DNA from: a virus
Virus record (IMG/VR): IMGVR_UViG_3300046812_000362
Coordinates: 1 to 37,639 of that record
Reading direction: 5' to 3' (one strand)
DNA length: 37,639 bases
A program made the position numbers and the translations under genes. Positions 8,113 through 17,145 of this stretch are shown in pieces. The notes beneath the pieces are model-generated. The model was not told where the DNA came from, ran no database searches, and saw nothing but the letters and a program-made list of their open reading frames with translations. The first letter of the stretch is position 1; each line of letters opens with the position of its first letter.

Positions 8113-8932
8113 CCGGCTGGCAGCGGAGCTCGGCTCCGTTGTCGGCATTCTGGAGCGGGAGTTGCGGTTGCAGATGGCGGCGATGCTGGCCGAGGCGCGG
8201 CAGGAGATCGAAGCGCTGCGGGCGTGGCGCGCCGAAGCGGCGTTGCAGCTTGCCTCGCTGGTTGGCCCTGCCGGGCCGCAGGGCGAGCGCGGGGAGAGGG
8301 GAGAGCCCGGCGGGGCTGTCGTGGGCCCGCCCGGCGAACAAGGCATTCCAGGGCCGCCGGGCGAGAGCATTGAAGGCCCGCCCGGACCACAGGGGCCGCC
8401 CGGCGAGAGCATTGAGGGGGCTGTGGGTCCGCGCGGCGAGGCTGGCCCGCCTGGTAAGTTTGCCGCACCAAAAGCATGGCAGCGCGGCGTGCATTACGAG
8501 AGTGATCTCGTCACTCATGCCGGTTCGAGTTGGTGCGCTATGCGGGACACCGCCGAAGAACCGCCGCACGAGGATTGGTGCTGCGTTGCCGAGCGCGGCG
8601 CCGATGGGCGCACACCCACGTTTCGAGGCGCCTGGAAGGCCGCCAGCGCATATCGAGCGCTCGATGTGGTGATGTGTGACGGGAGTTCATTTGTCGCGCT
8701 GTGCGAGGCGCCAGGGGCGTGTCCCGGTGCCAATTGGCGATTGCTGGCCGCCCACGGCAAATCCGGCCCGCCCGGCGCACCGGGCCCACAAGGCGAGCGC
8801 GGCTACCCCGGCATGCCGGGAGTCTCGCCGGCAGCGCTCGAGGTCGACGGCGAGGGACTGTTGACGCTGCGCCTCGGCGACGGCACCCGGCTCGCTTGCG
8901 ACTTATATCCGGTGCTGGCGAAGCTGCGATGA
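8084..8932 (+). CDS. Collagen-like adhesin with carbohydrate-binding-like modules
   Basis: About 282 residues. An N-terminal amphipathic helix ([20 protein letters not shown]) probably trimerises. Then come about 20 Gly-X-Y triplets (such as [14 protein letters not shown] and [15 protein letters not shown]), with two IE insertions after GES. The middle contains two related W/Y modules, [20 protein letters not shown] and [20 protein letters not shown], with the pattern of CBM5/12 (chitin-binding type) domains. A second short collagen run ([19 protein letters not shown]) precedes a C-terminal cap. ATG 8084 overlaps the portal gene by 29 bases; TTG 8102 is an alternative. A fibre on the head or neck that sticks to glycans is inferred. 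Confidence 0.82.
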   Translation: MTNTAALPRDRLAAELGSVVGILERELRLQMAAMLAEARQEIEALRAWRAEAALQLASLVGPAGPQGERGERGEPGGAVVGPPGEQGIPGPPGESIEGPPGPQGPPGESIEGAVGPRGEAGPPGKFAAPKAWQRGVHYESDLVTHAGSSWCAMRDTAEEPPHEDWCCVAERGADGRTPTFRGAWKAASAYRALDVVMCDGSSFVALCEAPGACPGANWRLLAAHGKSGPPGAPGPQGERGYPGMPGVSPAALEVDGEGLLTLRLGDGTRLACDLYPVLAKLR

Positions 8933-9579
8933 GGCACGGCTATCGCATAACGCGGGTCGTGACTCCGGCCGCGAGCATGGCGCTCGTCAGCCTCGATGAT
9001 GCGAAGACCGCGCTCGGCATCGACGCCGGCGACACCTCCCAGGATGCAACGCTGACGGCGCAGATCGAGGCAACCTCGATGGCGATCAACAATTACTGTG
9101 ATCGCATCTTCGTCGTGCAGACCTACCGCGACCAGTTGCGCGATGCGTATGGCACGTATGGCGAGCCGCTGGTGACCCGGCAATACCCGATCATGATCGA
9201 TGACAGCGGGGTGCCGGTGGTGGCGGTCACGGAGGGCGGCGCGGCACTCGATGCGGCGCTGTTGGAAGTGTTCCCCGAGGGGGGCGCGATCTACCGGCTT
9301 GATGCAGCGCTGGTGCCGAGTGCATGGGGTGCAGCGCTGGTGACCGTGGAATACGCGGCCGGCTTCGACCCGATCCCGGCCGACGTGCAGGGCGCCTGCC
9401 TCGAATGGCTGACGGTGCGGTGGTTTGCGGTGGGGCGCGACCCGGCGTTGCGGTCGGAGACGGTCCCCGACTTGATCAGTCAGGTTTATGCGGGCGACGC
9501 CGGTGCCGGCACCAGCGGCGGCGCCATCCCGCCCGGCGCTCGCGACATGCTGGCGCCTTACAAGATCTGGTCGGTATGA
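8929..9579 (+). CDS. Head-tail connector (gp6/gp8-like adaptor)
   Basis: 216 residues starting in an ATGA overlap. The N-terminus ([20 protein letters not shown], then [16 protein letters not shown]) and the late stretch [22 protein letters not shown] are typical of the HK97 gp6 / phiE125 gp8 connector family, which forms the ring below the portal. It is followed by the closure and tail-completion genes in the order expected for siphoviruses. Family assignment is from pattern recognition and gene order. Confidence 0.85.
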   Translation: MRHGYRITRVVTPAASMALVSLDDAKTALGIDAGDTSQDATLTAQIEATSMAINNYCDRIFVVQTYRDQLRDAYGTYGEPLVTRQYPIMIDDSGVPVVAVTEGGAALDAALLEVFPEGGAIYRLDAALVPSAWGAALVTVEYAAGFDPIPADVQGACLEWLTVRWFAVGRDPALRSETVPDLISQVYAGDAGAGTSGGAIPPGARDMLAPYKIWSV

Positions 9580-9920
9580 CGCCGCAAGTGCTGATCGCGC
9601 GGCTCGACGCGGCGATCGCCGGCTACGGGCAGAGCGTGACGTTGCAGCACGTCGCGGTGGACCCGACGACCGGCGGCACCACGGTCTCGGAGGAGATCGA
9701 GTGCGCGGCTGCGGTGAAGGCGTTCGGGCCGCAGTCGCTGGAACCCGGCGAGTCGCAGGAGATCCAGGTGGTGGTTTCGCCGACCGGGCTGGGCAGCTTC
9801 GGGCTGCCGGCCCGCGACGACGTGATCCTGATCGACGGCAACCCGAGCAACATCGCGCAGATCGCCCCGAAGTATTACGGCGGCGAGCTGTGCCGGGTGA
9901 ATTTGCTCTGCCGTGGCTGA
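9576..9920 (+). CDS. Head closure protein (head-tail joining)
   Basis: 114 residues, ATGA overlap with the connector. It has the compact beta-barrel style of head-closure proteins (SPP1 gp16 / HK97 gp7 type): GQSVTLQHVAVDPTTGG, a central AAVKAFGPQSLEPGESQ and DDVILIDGNPSNIAQIAP. Known members plug the DNA exit after packaging and dock the tail. Size and position between connector and tail-completion genes support this. Confidence 0.78.
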   Translation: MTPQVLIARLDAAIAGYGQSVTLQHVAVDPTTGGTTVSEEIECAAAVKAFGPQSLEPGESQEIQVVVSPTGLGSFGLPARDDVILIDGNPSNIAQIAPKYYGGELCRVNLLCRG

Positions 9921-10362
9921 TACGCGCGAAGTGATCCTGTCGCGACTGGCGGCGCTGTGCGCGGCAACGAGCGGCATCAATGCGGTGGTGCGCAATGCGC
10001 TCGACGTGCCCGGCAATGCGCGGCCTGCGGTCATTGTTCAGGACGGCATCGAGACGCTGCTCGACCAGCCGGGCACGGTGCGGCACTCGGAATTGCAGCG
10101 GATGGAGCTGTCGCCGGGCGTCAGCGTCTATGTGCGGGCCGGCGGCACCGCGGATGCCGGCGTGCTGCTCTCGCGATACCGCAGCACCATCGTTGCCGCG
10201 GTGCTGAGCGACAGCACCTTGCGCAATGCGACCGGCACCAACGGCCGGATCCGCTACGACGGCTGCGTCGTGCTGCCGCCCGACCCGGAAGCCAAAGAAC
10301 ACCGGATCGACATCACCCTGACGTTTCAATACGCCTTTCGACTGGAGGACATCGCCGCGTGA
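9913..10362 (+). CDS. Tail completion / terminator-like protein
   Basis: 149 residues from a GTG start that overlaps the upstream gene by eight bases. VILSRLAALCAATSGINAVVRNAL at the start and a C-terminal RIDITLTFQYAFRLEDI resemble small minor tail proteins that cap the tail tube and join it to the head. In related phages this slot is taken by the tail terminator or by the gp10-like protein that follows, so the two assignments could be swapped. No catalytic motif is seen. Confidence 0.68.
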   Translation: MADTREVILSRLAALCAATSGINAVVRNALDVPGNARPAVIVQDGIETLLDQPGTVRHSELQRMELSPGVSVYVRAGGTADAGVLLSRYRSTIVAAVLSDSTLRNATGTNGRIRYDGCVVLPPDPEAKEHRIDITLTFQYAFRLEDIAA

Positions 10363-10853
10363 GCGGCGGCATCGAGGTCCGCATCGACGAGAGCCAGACG
10401 GGCCGGATAGTGGCGCGGCTCGACCAATTCCCCAAGGAGCTGCGGGCGCGGCTAAAAGATGTCATCGCCCAACTGACGCACCAGCTTCTGGAAAAGGTTC
10501 AAGCCGCCGAGCCGGTACGCACCGGCACATTGCGCCAGCAGACGCACGCCTATCTCGACGAAGGCCCGACCTGGATACGCGGGCGGGTCCGGGCGCTGCG
10601 TGGGCAGAACAATCTCGGAGCTAGGTTTGGCGCGCTCGAATACGGCGCGCCCGGCGCGAAGCGCCGCGGCATGGTGAAGGTGCGGGCCTATCGGCGCGAC
10701 GGCGCAACAATTCGCGCGTATCTGCGGCACCAGCCGCACATCAAGGCGATGCGCTTTCTGCGCGGTCCGGCCGCGGCGCAACTGCCGCGGGCTCGGGCTC
10801 TGATCCGGCGCGCCATCGGCGATCTGTTGCAGGAAGAGAACAAGCCAACCTAG
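10359..10853 (+). CDS. HK97 gp10-like tail component
   Basis: 164 residues from GTG in a GTGA overlap. ARLDQFPKELRARLKDVI, then EPVRTGTLRQQTHAYLDEG and ARFGALEYGAPGAKRRG, fit the HK97 gp10 family of minor tail proteins (helix, then PVRTGxLRxS-like motif). It is strongly basic at the C-terminus. Members act at the head-tail junction or as tail completion proteins. Fourteen bases separate it from the tail tube gene. Confidence 0.78.
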   Translation: MSGGIEVRIDESQTGRIVARLDQFPKELRARLKDVIAQLTHQLLEKVQAAEPVRTGTLRQQTHAYLDEGPTWIRGRVRALRGQNNLGARFGALEYGAPGAKRRGMVKVRAYRRDGATIRAYLRHQPHIKAMRFLRGPAAAQLPRARALIRRAIGDLLQEENKPT

Positions 10854-10867
10854 CGGGAGTACAGCTT

Positions 10868-11383
10868 ATGGCAGCCGGCACGTTCAACGTATATGCCGCG
10901 AGCGAGATAATCGGCGCGGTGAAGTTCGTCGGAGCCAATGCGGTCGGGCCGCAATTGCAGGTCGACTTTCCAAAGGTCATGTTTCGCCCGGCGAGCGCCA
11001 TTGGGCTGATACAAGAGGAATGGGGGCAACTGACCCTGACCGGCGAAGTCCTGGTGGACGACACCGGGATTTTCGGCACGCTGACGCATCCCGACACGGG
11101 GGCCGTTTCGCCGTTGGTGTCGCAGTATTACATCGGCAAAGGCGTCGTCTCGATCCAGCTTGAGGGCGAGGTCACCTACCGGGATATCGGCAACGTGCCG
11201 ACGTTTGAATTCACCCCGGATATCCAAACGCTGGCGCACTTTTCTTCGCGCTACGGCGTGCGGGCAAAGGATCTCGAGGTCGTGACCGAGAAAAATGCCT
11301 CGCTCAACATCGTCATGGACGAGTTCACTTACGACAACCTGATGCTGGCCTTCATGGGCGAGCCGGTTGGCGGCACGACCTGA
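10868..11383 (+). CDS. Putative major tail tube protein
   Basis: 171 residues, preceded by GGGAG (10855-10859). Beta-rich sequence with no cysteine and a defined core (FEFTPDIQTLAHFSSRYG, VVTEKNASLNIVMDEFTYDNLMLAF), comparable in size to siphovirus tube proteins. It directly precedes the frameshifting chaperone and the tape measure, the fixed order in long-tailed phages. Role is inferred mainly from this order; the sequence is compatible. Confidence 0.8.
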   Translation: MAAGTFNVYAASEIIGAVKFVGANAVGPQLQVDFPKVMFRPASAIGLIQEEWGQLTLTGEVLVDDTGIFGTLTHPDTGAVSPLVSQYYIGKGVVSIQLEGEVTYRDIGNVPTFEFTPDIQTLAHFSSRYGVRAKDLEVVTEKNASLNIVMDEFTYDNLMLAFMGEPVGGTT

Positions 11384-11802
11384 TGCCTGTTAGCTTTCTT
11401 GACCTTGTTCCGAGCTGTCCGACTGCGACGGTAAGCGTCGGCACCAAAGCCGGCCCGGTTGAGGTCGAGCTCACCGGCGTTTCCCTGAAGGTGCTCGCCG
11501 GCGTCGCCAAGCGGTTCCCGGCGTTCGTGCGGCGGCTGGAGGGCGGCGCCGGCTCGCTGATGGAGCAGCCGGAAGCGATGGCCGCGCTCGTCGCCGCCGC
11601 CTTGGGGCATCCGGGCGATGCCGAATACGAGGCGCGGATTGCAGGCTTTCCGTCAGCGGCCGTGATGAACCTGTTTCAGGCCGCGCTGCGCTTGACCTTC
11701 CCGCAGGATGAGCCGGAACCCGCCCCTTTAGCGGTGCCCGCTCCCGTCGCGCTGCTCGGCGACGGGCTGGATCAGACCTCGCCTTTGCCATTGAGCAACT
11801 GA
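11383..11802 (+). CDS. Tail assembly chaperone, short form (G-like)
   Basis: 139 residues; ATG shares a base with the previous stop (TGATG). It holds a GTA/phage chaperone-like core: VEVELTGVSLKVLAGVAKRFPAF and MAALVAAALGHPGDAEYEARIAGFP. Chaperones of this type bind the tape measure during tail assembly. The frame ends at TGA 11800-11802, while the -1 frame stays open from 11709 to 11987 and encodes a second conserved-looking helical domain, so this is the short product of a frameshift pair. Confidence 0.8.
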   Translation: MPVSFLDLVPSCPTATVSVGTKAGPVEVELTGVSLKVLAGVAKRFPAFVRRLEGGAGSLMEQPEAMAALVAAALGHPGDAEYEARIAGFPSAAVMNLFQAALRLTFPQDEPEPAPLAVPAPVALLGDGLDQTSPLPLSN

Positions 11803-11987
11803 TCTGCTGGGGGCACCCGCCCGAGCTCTTGTGGAGCTACACGCCGCAGCAAGCCTCAGCCTGGGCCACGCTCGGATACGCCCGAAAGCGGGCCGAGATG
11901 GCTGAAACGCTGGCGCTGCACACGATGGCCGCCCGCGAGAAAATCGAAGCGGTCAATAAGCAACTGAAGGAATGGACCGACGCCTGA
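11383..11987 (+). CDS. Tail assembly chaperone, long form by -1 frameshift (GT-like)
   Basis: If ribosomes slip back one base on CCCTTTA (11724-11730), the product is 116 residues of the short form joined to 85 residues read in the -1 frame (201 in total). The added part contains LAFAIEQLICWGHPPELLW and a long charged helix (AREKIEAVNKQLKEWTDA). No start codon or ribosome-binding site is seen for this part alone, which argues for frameshifting. Paired short and long forms are general in siphovirus tail operons between tube and tape measure. Confidence 0.7.
11724..11730 (+). promoter_or_regulatory. Programmed -1 ribosomal frameshift site CCCTTTA
   Basis: The heptamer reads C CCT TTA in the chaperone frame, a perfect X XXY YYZ slippery pattern; after slipping, the tRNAs pair with CCC and TTT. 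It lies after the last -1 frame stop (TGA at 11709) and before the 0-frame stop (11800), the only interval where a shift is productive. No other canonical heptamer was found in that interval. Confidence 0.65.
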
Positions 11988-13821
11988 CAACCTGACCATT
12001 CAGATATCGGCCGACACCACCCGACTGCGCTCCGCGCTGACCCAGGCGCAGCAGCAACTGAAGCAGTTCGCCGCCGAAGGGCGGGCCGCGGCCCAGTCCG
12101 GCGACACGGCGGCCCTCGACCGGGCCTCGAAGGGCTACGAGACGACGCGCCGGCAGGTTGCGGCATTGACGCGCGAGCTGCGCATCAACAACACCGAGGT
12201 CAAGACCGCAGAGCGCACCTGGTCTGGGCTCGGCAGCAGTATTAGTGGCGCCGCGAGCACGCTCGGAAAATTCACCAACGTCATGGGACTGGTGAAGGGC
12301 GGACTCGTCGCGCTCGGCATTAGCGAGGCCATCAGCAAAATCACGGGTGGGATTGACGACTTCAACAAAAAGATGCTCGACCTCAACCGCACCTCGCAGG
12401 CCCTCGGCCTCGACCCGGAGGTCATCAAAACATTCCGCAAAGAGGTGGAAAAAACCGGCGGCGACGCCGATGGCGCGGTGACCGCGTTGGCGCATTTCCG
12501 CCGGCAAGTGGACGATGCTCGTGTCGCCGCCGACAATAACGGGCAGGCACTAGAGGATAACGTGCGGGTCTATCGCGGCATGGACGATGCGGCGAAGTCG
12601 GCTACTAGCAGCGTTGTCACGATGCGAGGGTCGCTGAGCGACTCGACCAACGCCGCCAGCCAATTCGTCAAGGTGTTCCGCGGCGGCGTGCGGCAAACGA
12701 CCGACCTGAACGATGCCCTCGGTGCGCTGAAAATCAGCGTCGGAAGCTACACGCAAGAGCAGATCAAGTCCGGTGCGGTCGAGCGCGATGTCGCGGCCCG
12801 GCTCCAAATGTTGAAGGATCAGGGCAAGACAGCCGAGGCCAACGCAATTGCATTCCGGCTGTTCGGCAAGAGCGTCGATGAGGCGATCGTCGCGTTTCAG
12901 ACGCTGGCGAACGCAGCCATCCAACCGGCCGGCACGCTGACCCCGGCAATCGACAACGCCAAGGCATACCAAAGCGCGCTGGTCGATCTCGAGACGGAAT
13001 TAAACAAGATCCCGAACGAGATTTTCGCCGGCCTGACGCCGCTCGCGACGCAGTGGCTGCAAAATCTTACCCAGATTCAGAAGCAGCAAAATCAGGAGAT
13101 GAGGGACGCCTGGGCAGCAACCAAGGCGTTCTGGCTGAATGATCTCGTGCCGTTCTTTGCAAATGCCCAAACAACGCTGACGCAGGGCATAAACGATTTC
13201 GCCGCGGGGTGGCAGCAGATTAAGGACAGCCTCTTCGGCACGGATTGGGCGGCGCTGTGGCAAAGCCTGGCGCAAACCGCAATTGATGCCCTCAACAGCA
13301 TCGGGAAATGGTGGGGCGATCTGCTGCAGTCGATGTTGACCGCAGTTACGGATTTTGCGGGGCGGATCGGCAGCGTGCTGTCGGGCATGGCCTCGAGCAT
13401 CGGCGGCCTGCTCGGCTCGATGCCGACGCCGTTCGCCACCGGCGGGCGGGTGCCCGGCAGCGGCACGGGCGACACCGTGCCGGCGTGGCTGACGCCGGGC
13501 GAGTATGTCGCGCGGCGCGCCAGCGTCGATTACTACGGCCCGCGGATCTTTGCGGCGCTGAACGCCCGCATGATCCCGCGCCAGATGTTCTCGAGGGTCG
13601 GCTTCGCGACGGGCGGCATGGTCGGCGGCCTGCCGATGGCATTTGCCGGCGGCGGCGACGCATCCGGCGGGACGCCCGTGCATCTGCACATCGGCGGCCA
13701 TTCTTTCGCGCTGTCTGGCCAGACCGGCGTGGTGGATGCGCTCGTCACCGAGGCGCACCGCCACAAGATCCGCGCCACCGGCATCAAGCCAAGCTGGTAC
13801 GGCGGCACGCCCGGAAGATGA
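11980..13821 (+). CDS. Tape measure protein
   Basis: About 613 residues if begun at ACG 11980; the first conventional in-frame start is TTG 12166, which would delete an obvious N-terminus (DNLTIQISADTTRLRSALTQ). AAGGAA lies about 9 bases before ACG, and no ATG, GTG or TTG exists in frame between the TGA at 11965 and 12166. The middle is long helices with hydrophobic stretches (VMGLVKGGLVALGISEAI and the GRIGSVLSGMASSIGGLLGSM region). The C-terminal part has FATGGRVPGSGTGDTVPAWL and TPGEYVARRASVDYYG, typical of tape measures in rhizobial phages. It sets tail length and enters the host with DNA. Short for the class, implying a tail of roughly 90 nm by the usual 0.15 nm per residue. Confidence 0.85.
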   Translation, partial: TPDNLTIQISADTTRLRSALTQAQQQLKQFAAEGRAAAQSGDTAALDRASKGYETTRRQVAALTRELRINNTEVKTAERTWSGLGSSISGAASTLGKFTNVMGLVKGGLVALGISEAISKITGGIDDFNKKMLDLNRTSQALGLDPEVIKTFRKEVEKTGGDADGAVTALAHFRRQVDDARVAADNNGQALEDNVRVYRGMDDAAKSATSSVVTMRGSLSDSTNAASQFVKVFRGGVRQTTDLNDALGALKISVGSYTQEQIKSGAVERDVAARLQMLKDQGKTAEANAIAFRLFGKSVDEAIVAFQTLANAAIQPAGTLTPAIDNAKAYQSALVDLETELNKIPNEIFAGLTPLATQWLQNLTQIQKQQNQEMRDAWAATKAFWLNDLVPFFANAQTTLTQGINDFAAGWQQIKDSLFGTDWAALWQSLAQTAIDALNSIGKWWGDLLQSMLTAVTDFAGRIGSVLSGMASSIGGLLGSMPTPFATGGRVPGSGTGDTVPAWLTPGEYVARRASVDYYGPRIFAALNARMIPRQMFSRVGFATGGMVGGLPMAFAGGGDASGGTPVHLHIGGHSFALSGQTGVVDALVTEAHRHKIRATGIKPSWYGGTPGR

Positions 13822-14282
13822 TCTCGGCAACGCACCTCACCGACTTCGACATTCATTTCCCCAGCGACACAGCGCCCGGCGTTGCGCCTTACTCGGCGCG
13901 CGGCCTCAAGGGCACGCTGGCGCCGATCGATGCGGCCAAGGGCAGCGATAAGCTGCGTCGCACCGTCAACGGCGGGCTCATCGACGTCTCGGCGCCGCAG
14001 ATGCGCAAATACCGGCTGGAGATCGCCGGCTCCGACCAGGCGCCGCCCGCGCTCGATGGCGTGTGGGTCGGCATGGAGGTGCTGGTCGATTGCCACGTCG
14101 AGCTCGCGTACCTGACGGCGGGAGGCAGCGCGGGGCGCTCTCCGGTGACCGGCAGCGAGCGTGTCGAGGGCGAATACACTTATTATCGCCCGCAGCTTTC
14201 CATGCGCGTCGTCGAGCTCCAGGTCGAGCGCAGCGAATGGGAAGCCTCGGTCGACTGGTCGCTAACGCTGGAGGAAATCTGA
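13818..14282 (+). CDS. Tail protein of unknown function
   Basis: 154 residues, ATGA overlap with the tape measure. It has a compact mixed fold without cysteines, with TDFDIHFPSDTAPGVAPYSA near the start, RRTVNGGLIDVSAPQMRKY and a C-terminal RSEWEASVDWSLTLEEI. In this position (after the tape measure, before the hub) siphoviruses carry the distal tail protein or an equivalent. This one is shorter than a typical distal tail protein, so the role is only suggested. Confidence 0.72.
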   Translation: MISATHLTDFDIHFPSDTAPGVAPYSARGLKGTLAPIDAAKGSDKLRRTVNGGLIDVSAPQMRKYRLEIAGSDQAPPALDGVWVGMEVLVDCHVELAYLTAGGSAGRSPVTGSERVEGEYTYYRPQLSMRVVELQVERSEWEASVDWSLTLEEI

Positions 14283-14410
14283 TGGCCTGCGGCGGCTGCG
14301 CGGCGCGCCGGGCTTGGCTGAAGCAGCGGGTGCTCCCCAGGTTGGGCAAAGTCCCGCCGCCGCCACCACCGGCGGTTAAGGCGCCGCCGCCGAAAGTCGC
14401 CAAGGGCTGA
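14282..14410 (+). CDS. Very small cysteine- and proline-containing protein
   Basis: 42 residues encoded between the stop of the previous gene and the start of the hub gene, sharing a base with each (TGATG at both ends). It begins MACGGCAARRAWLKQ and ends in a proline/lysine tail. The CxxC pair and perfect coupling on both sides argue for a real gene. Function unknown; a metal-binding or disulfide-linked tail-tip peptide is possible. Confidence 0.65.
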   Translation: MACGGCAARRAWLKQRVLPRLGKVPPPPPPAVKAPPPKVAKG

Positions 14411-17145
14411 TGCCGGGTCCCTTCTATTTCGCGTGGGCTGGCGGCACCATCACCGAGCAGCAGACGCTCGTCGTCAACGGCAACACGCACGGCGGCCTGG
14501 TCGAAACGATAACCCTGGTCGGCGATACCGAGGCAGGAATCCCCTCGCTCCTCAACATCGCCAGCAGCAGCGGGCTGGAAGCCGGCGCCTTGTACACGAT
14601 CGCCGGGCCGGGCTTAGAGGATGGCACGTTCTTCATCTACGACGTCTCGGTCCTGACGGAAGCAGGGTCGATCAACCTCAGCGATCCGGCAAGCGGCACG
14701 GTCAACAACGCGACGTTTGTGGCGACCAAATCGATATTGATCGGCTCCACGGCGGCGTCGATGACCCAGGGGTCGCATTTCCTGACCTTGGTCGACGACA
14801 TCGGGTTATTGCCGGGATTGTACTGCGTCTCGGGCACCAGCATCGGCGAGACGGCGTCGCCGGCGAGCGATACCGAGACGATTTTCGTCAGCACCGCCTG
14901 GGTTTCCTACGACGGCGGCGGCGTATTTGCCATGTATGTCTTCGGCCCCGGCGGGGCTCAGCCGGTGACGGCAACCTCGACCGGGACTTATGCAATCCGC
15001 ATCACCGGAATGCCGACGGCCGATTGGTACAGCGTCACGAGCATTCCTGCGGGGGCGTTGGCCGGATTGATCCCCGGCTTGCGGTACAACATCGCGGGCA
15101 ATGGCATTCAAGTCGGCACGACCTTTCTCGCCGAGAGTGGCGCGACGACGATCGATCTCGACCTGCCCGCCAGCTCCACAAGTATCAATGCCATCCTGAC
15201 GATTACCGGGCCGAGGACGCCAAACGCCGATTTCGACCCTGCCGTCCACAACCGGGAAGACGAACAGATCGTCAGCCTGGAGATCAGCCAGGAAGAAGGC
15301 GGCTTTGCGACGCTGACCATCGACATTCGCAATCCGAATATCGGATTGCTGGCGTTTGGCCGAAACCTCTGGTGCTGGCTGTCCTGGGATCAAGCATGGA
15401 CACCGGAGGGGAGCAGCGCGCCCGACCTCGTCCCGTTGTTTAACGGCCGATTGATCGGCGTTCCCACGCTTTCGGTCGGCGAGATTGTGCAGCTGCAATT
15501 TCTCGCGCGCCCCGACGACTTCAATGCACAGAAGGACGCGCTCGTCTCGGACATGAGCGTGCTGCCGTATTACGATCCGATCTGGCTCGCCGCGAACGTC
15601 AACCCCGACACCGTGCTGGAGACGTATTCGTCGCTCTGGCATATCGACCGCGCCAGCCTCGTATTGACGGCGAGCGACATCCTGCAAGGCGAAGCCGGCG
15701 TCATCAGCGTCGGTGAAGACGTCGCGTTCTACGATAGCTTCAGTCTTTCTTATGGGTCGGCGCCGCTCACCGCAATCACGCTATCCGGCACGGTAAGCTG
15801 GAACCAACAGGGCGAAGGCGCGCTCGACATCACTCAGACGATTATTGATGCGTTTGCCGCCGGCGGCAGCCCATACAAATCTGCCTTCGGCTTGTACCTT
15901 CCGCCGCGCGACCCGGCACGCGGTAAGCCGCCCGCCAATGCCGGCGGGCTTATTACCTGCATCTGCGGCGACGGGCTGCGCACCGATTGGCCGAAGCCGG
16001 GCACCAGCATCGGCGGCGGCTGGTCGCTTTCGAGCGACAACGATGGCGCCGGGTCGCCGCTGTGCTATTGCATCGACGCCGTGCAGCCGAACGGGTGGAT
16101 GCAAGCGCAAACCTACAACGTCAAATATGCCGGCCAATCAACCGCCGACACGACGGGCATGACCAGCGATCAGGCGGATGTCGCCGTGATCACCGAGCCT
16201 TATGGTCAGTACACTGCCCGCTTTCCGATCAATATCTACAAGATTCAGATGGTGCTGGATTGGAAAGCGGATCGGCCGCGCACCGAAACCGTCACAGCGG
16301 TTTTGACGGCCAACGTCCAGCGGGAGCTGTCTGACACCGCCGACAGCGATCGCGAAGATATGTCCTACAGTTCCGAATATATCGACAAGGGCATCGATCC
16401 CGGCGGCGAAGTGCCGCTCGGCAGCATCTCCCGCCGGTCATACTTTCAAACCGACCGCGGGGCGGCGTCTTTTGAATACCTGCTATTGGCGGCGCGGGCG
16501 AAGATGCGGGCGCGGGCGCGCTCGGTCGATATCACCTTTGGCGTCGATTGGTACACGGCGCTCGGTATCACACTGCGGCACAGCGTCATCTATCTTGATC
16601 GGCGGCTGCCTGACGGTGCCGCTACAGGCAAAGTCAAGAGCTACAAACTGACCGCCGGCGAGACGATGGCCGGCGAGTTCACCATCGGATGCGCGATCGG
16701 CAACGACGATTTGTCGAGCGCCGCCGAGGGCGTGCTGTCTTATGTCGAGGCCGATTACGTCGATCCCGGCTATCAAGTCATCGTCGGCGGTCAAAAGATG
16801 CTGCTCGATCAGGAACTGGCCTATGAGACGTTGGACAATTTTGTGATCGACGACGACAACCTAGACCTCACCAACATGACCGTGGATCGTGCGGTCAACG
16901 AATGCGTCGTGATCAATGGGTTGACCTCGCAGCTCGATACGCTGTCGGCTTACCAACGCCTGGTGGCGCCGACCGCGAGCGACCCGATCAGCGCGATGAA
17001 AACCGCGACGACGGCAGTCACCCTCGACCTGAAGCCGGTCGCCGGCAATTCATTTCACACGACCTTCTTCCCCGCCGTCTCTCAGCTCTGGTTGCCGAAA
17101 ACCATCGACCTCGCAGCTTCGTCGGGCCGACGCCATGCCGTTTGA
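14410..17145 (+). CDS. Large tail hub / baseplate protein
   Basis: 911 residues. The first 270 are Gly/Ser/Thr-rich beta repeats (three related segments around GLEAGALYTIAGPGLEDGTF, GLLPGLYCVSG and GLIPGLRYNIAGNGIQVGTT). From about residue 275 the protein resembles a hub: NREDEQIVSLEISQEEGGF, NIGLLAFGRNLWCWLSWD, LFNGRLIGVPTLSVGEIVQL and later GVDWYTALGITLRHSVIYLD. Size, place after the tape measure, and content fit the tail tip hub that anchors fibres. No peptidase or lysozyme motif was seen. It overlaps the next gene by 11 bases. Confidence 0.8.
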   Translation: MPGPFYFAWAGGTITEQQTLVVNGNTHGGLVETITLVGDTEAGIPSLLNIASSSGLEAGALYTIAGPGLEDGTFFIYDVSVLTEAGSINLSDPASGTVNNATFVATKSILIGSTAASMTQGSHFLTLVDDIGLLPGLYCVSGTSIGETASPASDTETIFVSTAWVSYDGGGVFAMYVFGPGGAQPVTATSTGTYAIRITGMPTADWYSVTSIPAGALAGLIPGLRYNIAGNGIQVGTTFLAESGATTIDLDLPASSTSINAILTITGPRTPNADFDPAVHNREDEQIVSLEISQEEGGFATLTIDIRNPNIGLLAFGRNLWCWLSWDQAWTPEGSSAPDLVPLFNGRLIGVPTLSVGEIVQLQFLARPDDFNAQKDALVSDMSVLPYYDPIWLAANVNPDTVLETYSSLWHIDRASLVLTASDILQGEAGVISVGEDVAFYDSFSLSYGSAPLTAITLSGTVSWNQQGEGALDITQTIIDAFAAGGSPYKSAFGLYLPPRDPARGKPPANAGGLITCICGDGLRTDWPKPGTSIGGGWSLSSDNDGAGSPLCYCIDAVQPNGWMQAQTYNVKYAGQSTADTTGMTSDQADVAVITEPYGQYTARFPINIYKIQMVLDWKADRPRTETVTAVLTANVQRELSDTADSDREDMSYSSEYIDKGIDPGGEVPLGSISRRSYFQTDRGAASFEYLLLAARAKMRARARSVDITFGVDWYTALGITLRHSVIYLDRRLPDGAATGKVKSYKLTAGETMAGEFTIGCAIGNDDLSSAAEGVLSYVEADYVDPGYQVIVGGQKMLLDQELAYETLDNFVIDDDNLDLTNMTVDRAVNECVVINGLTSQLDTLSAYQRLVAPTASDPISAMKTATTAVTLDLKPVAGNSFHTTFFPAVSQLWLPKTIDLAASSGRRHAV

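Noticed and set aside
14433-15443. A 336-codon frame overlapping the tail hub
   Set aside because: Same region as the hub gene, Arg/Gln/His-rich, no coupling or ribosome-binding site.
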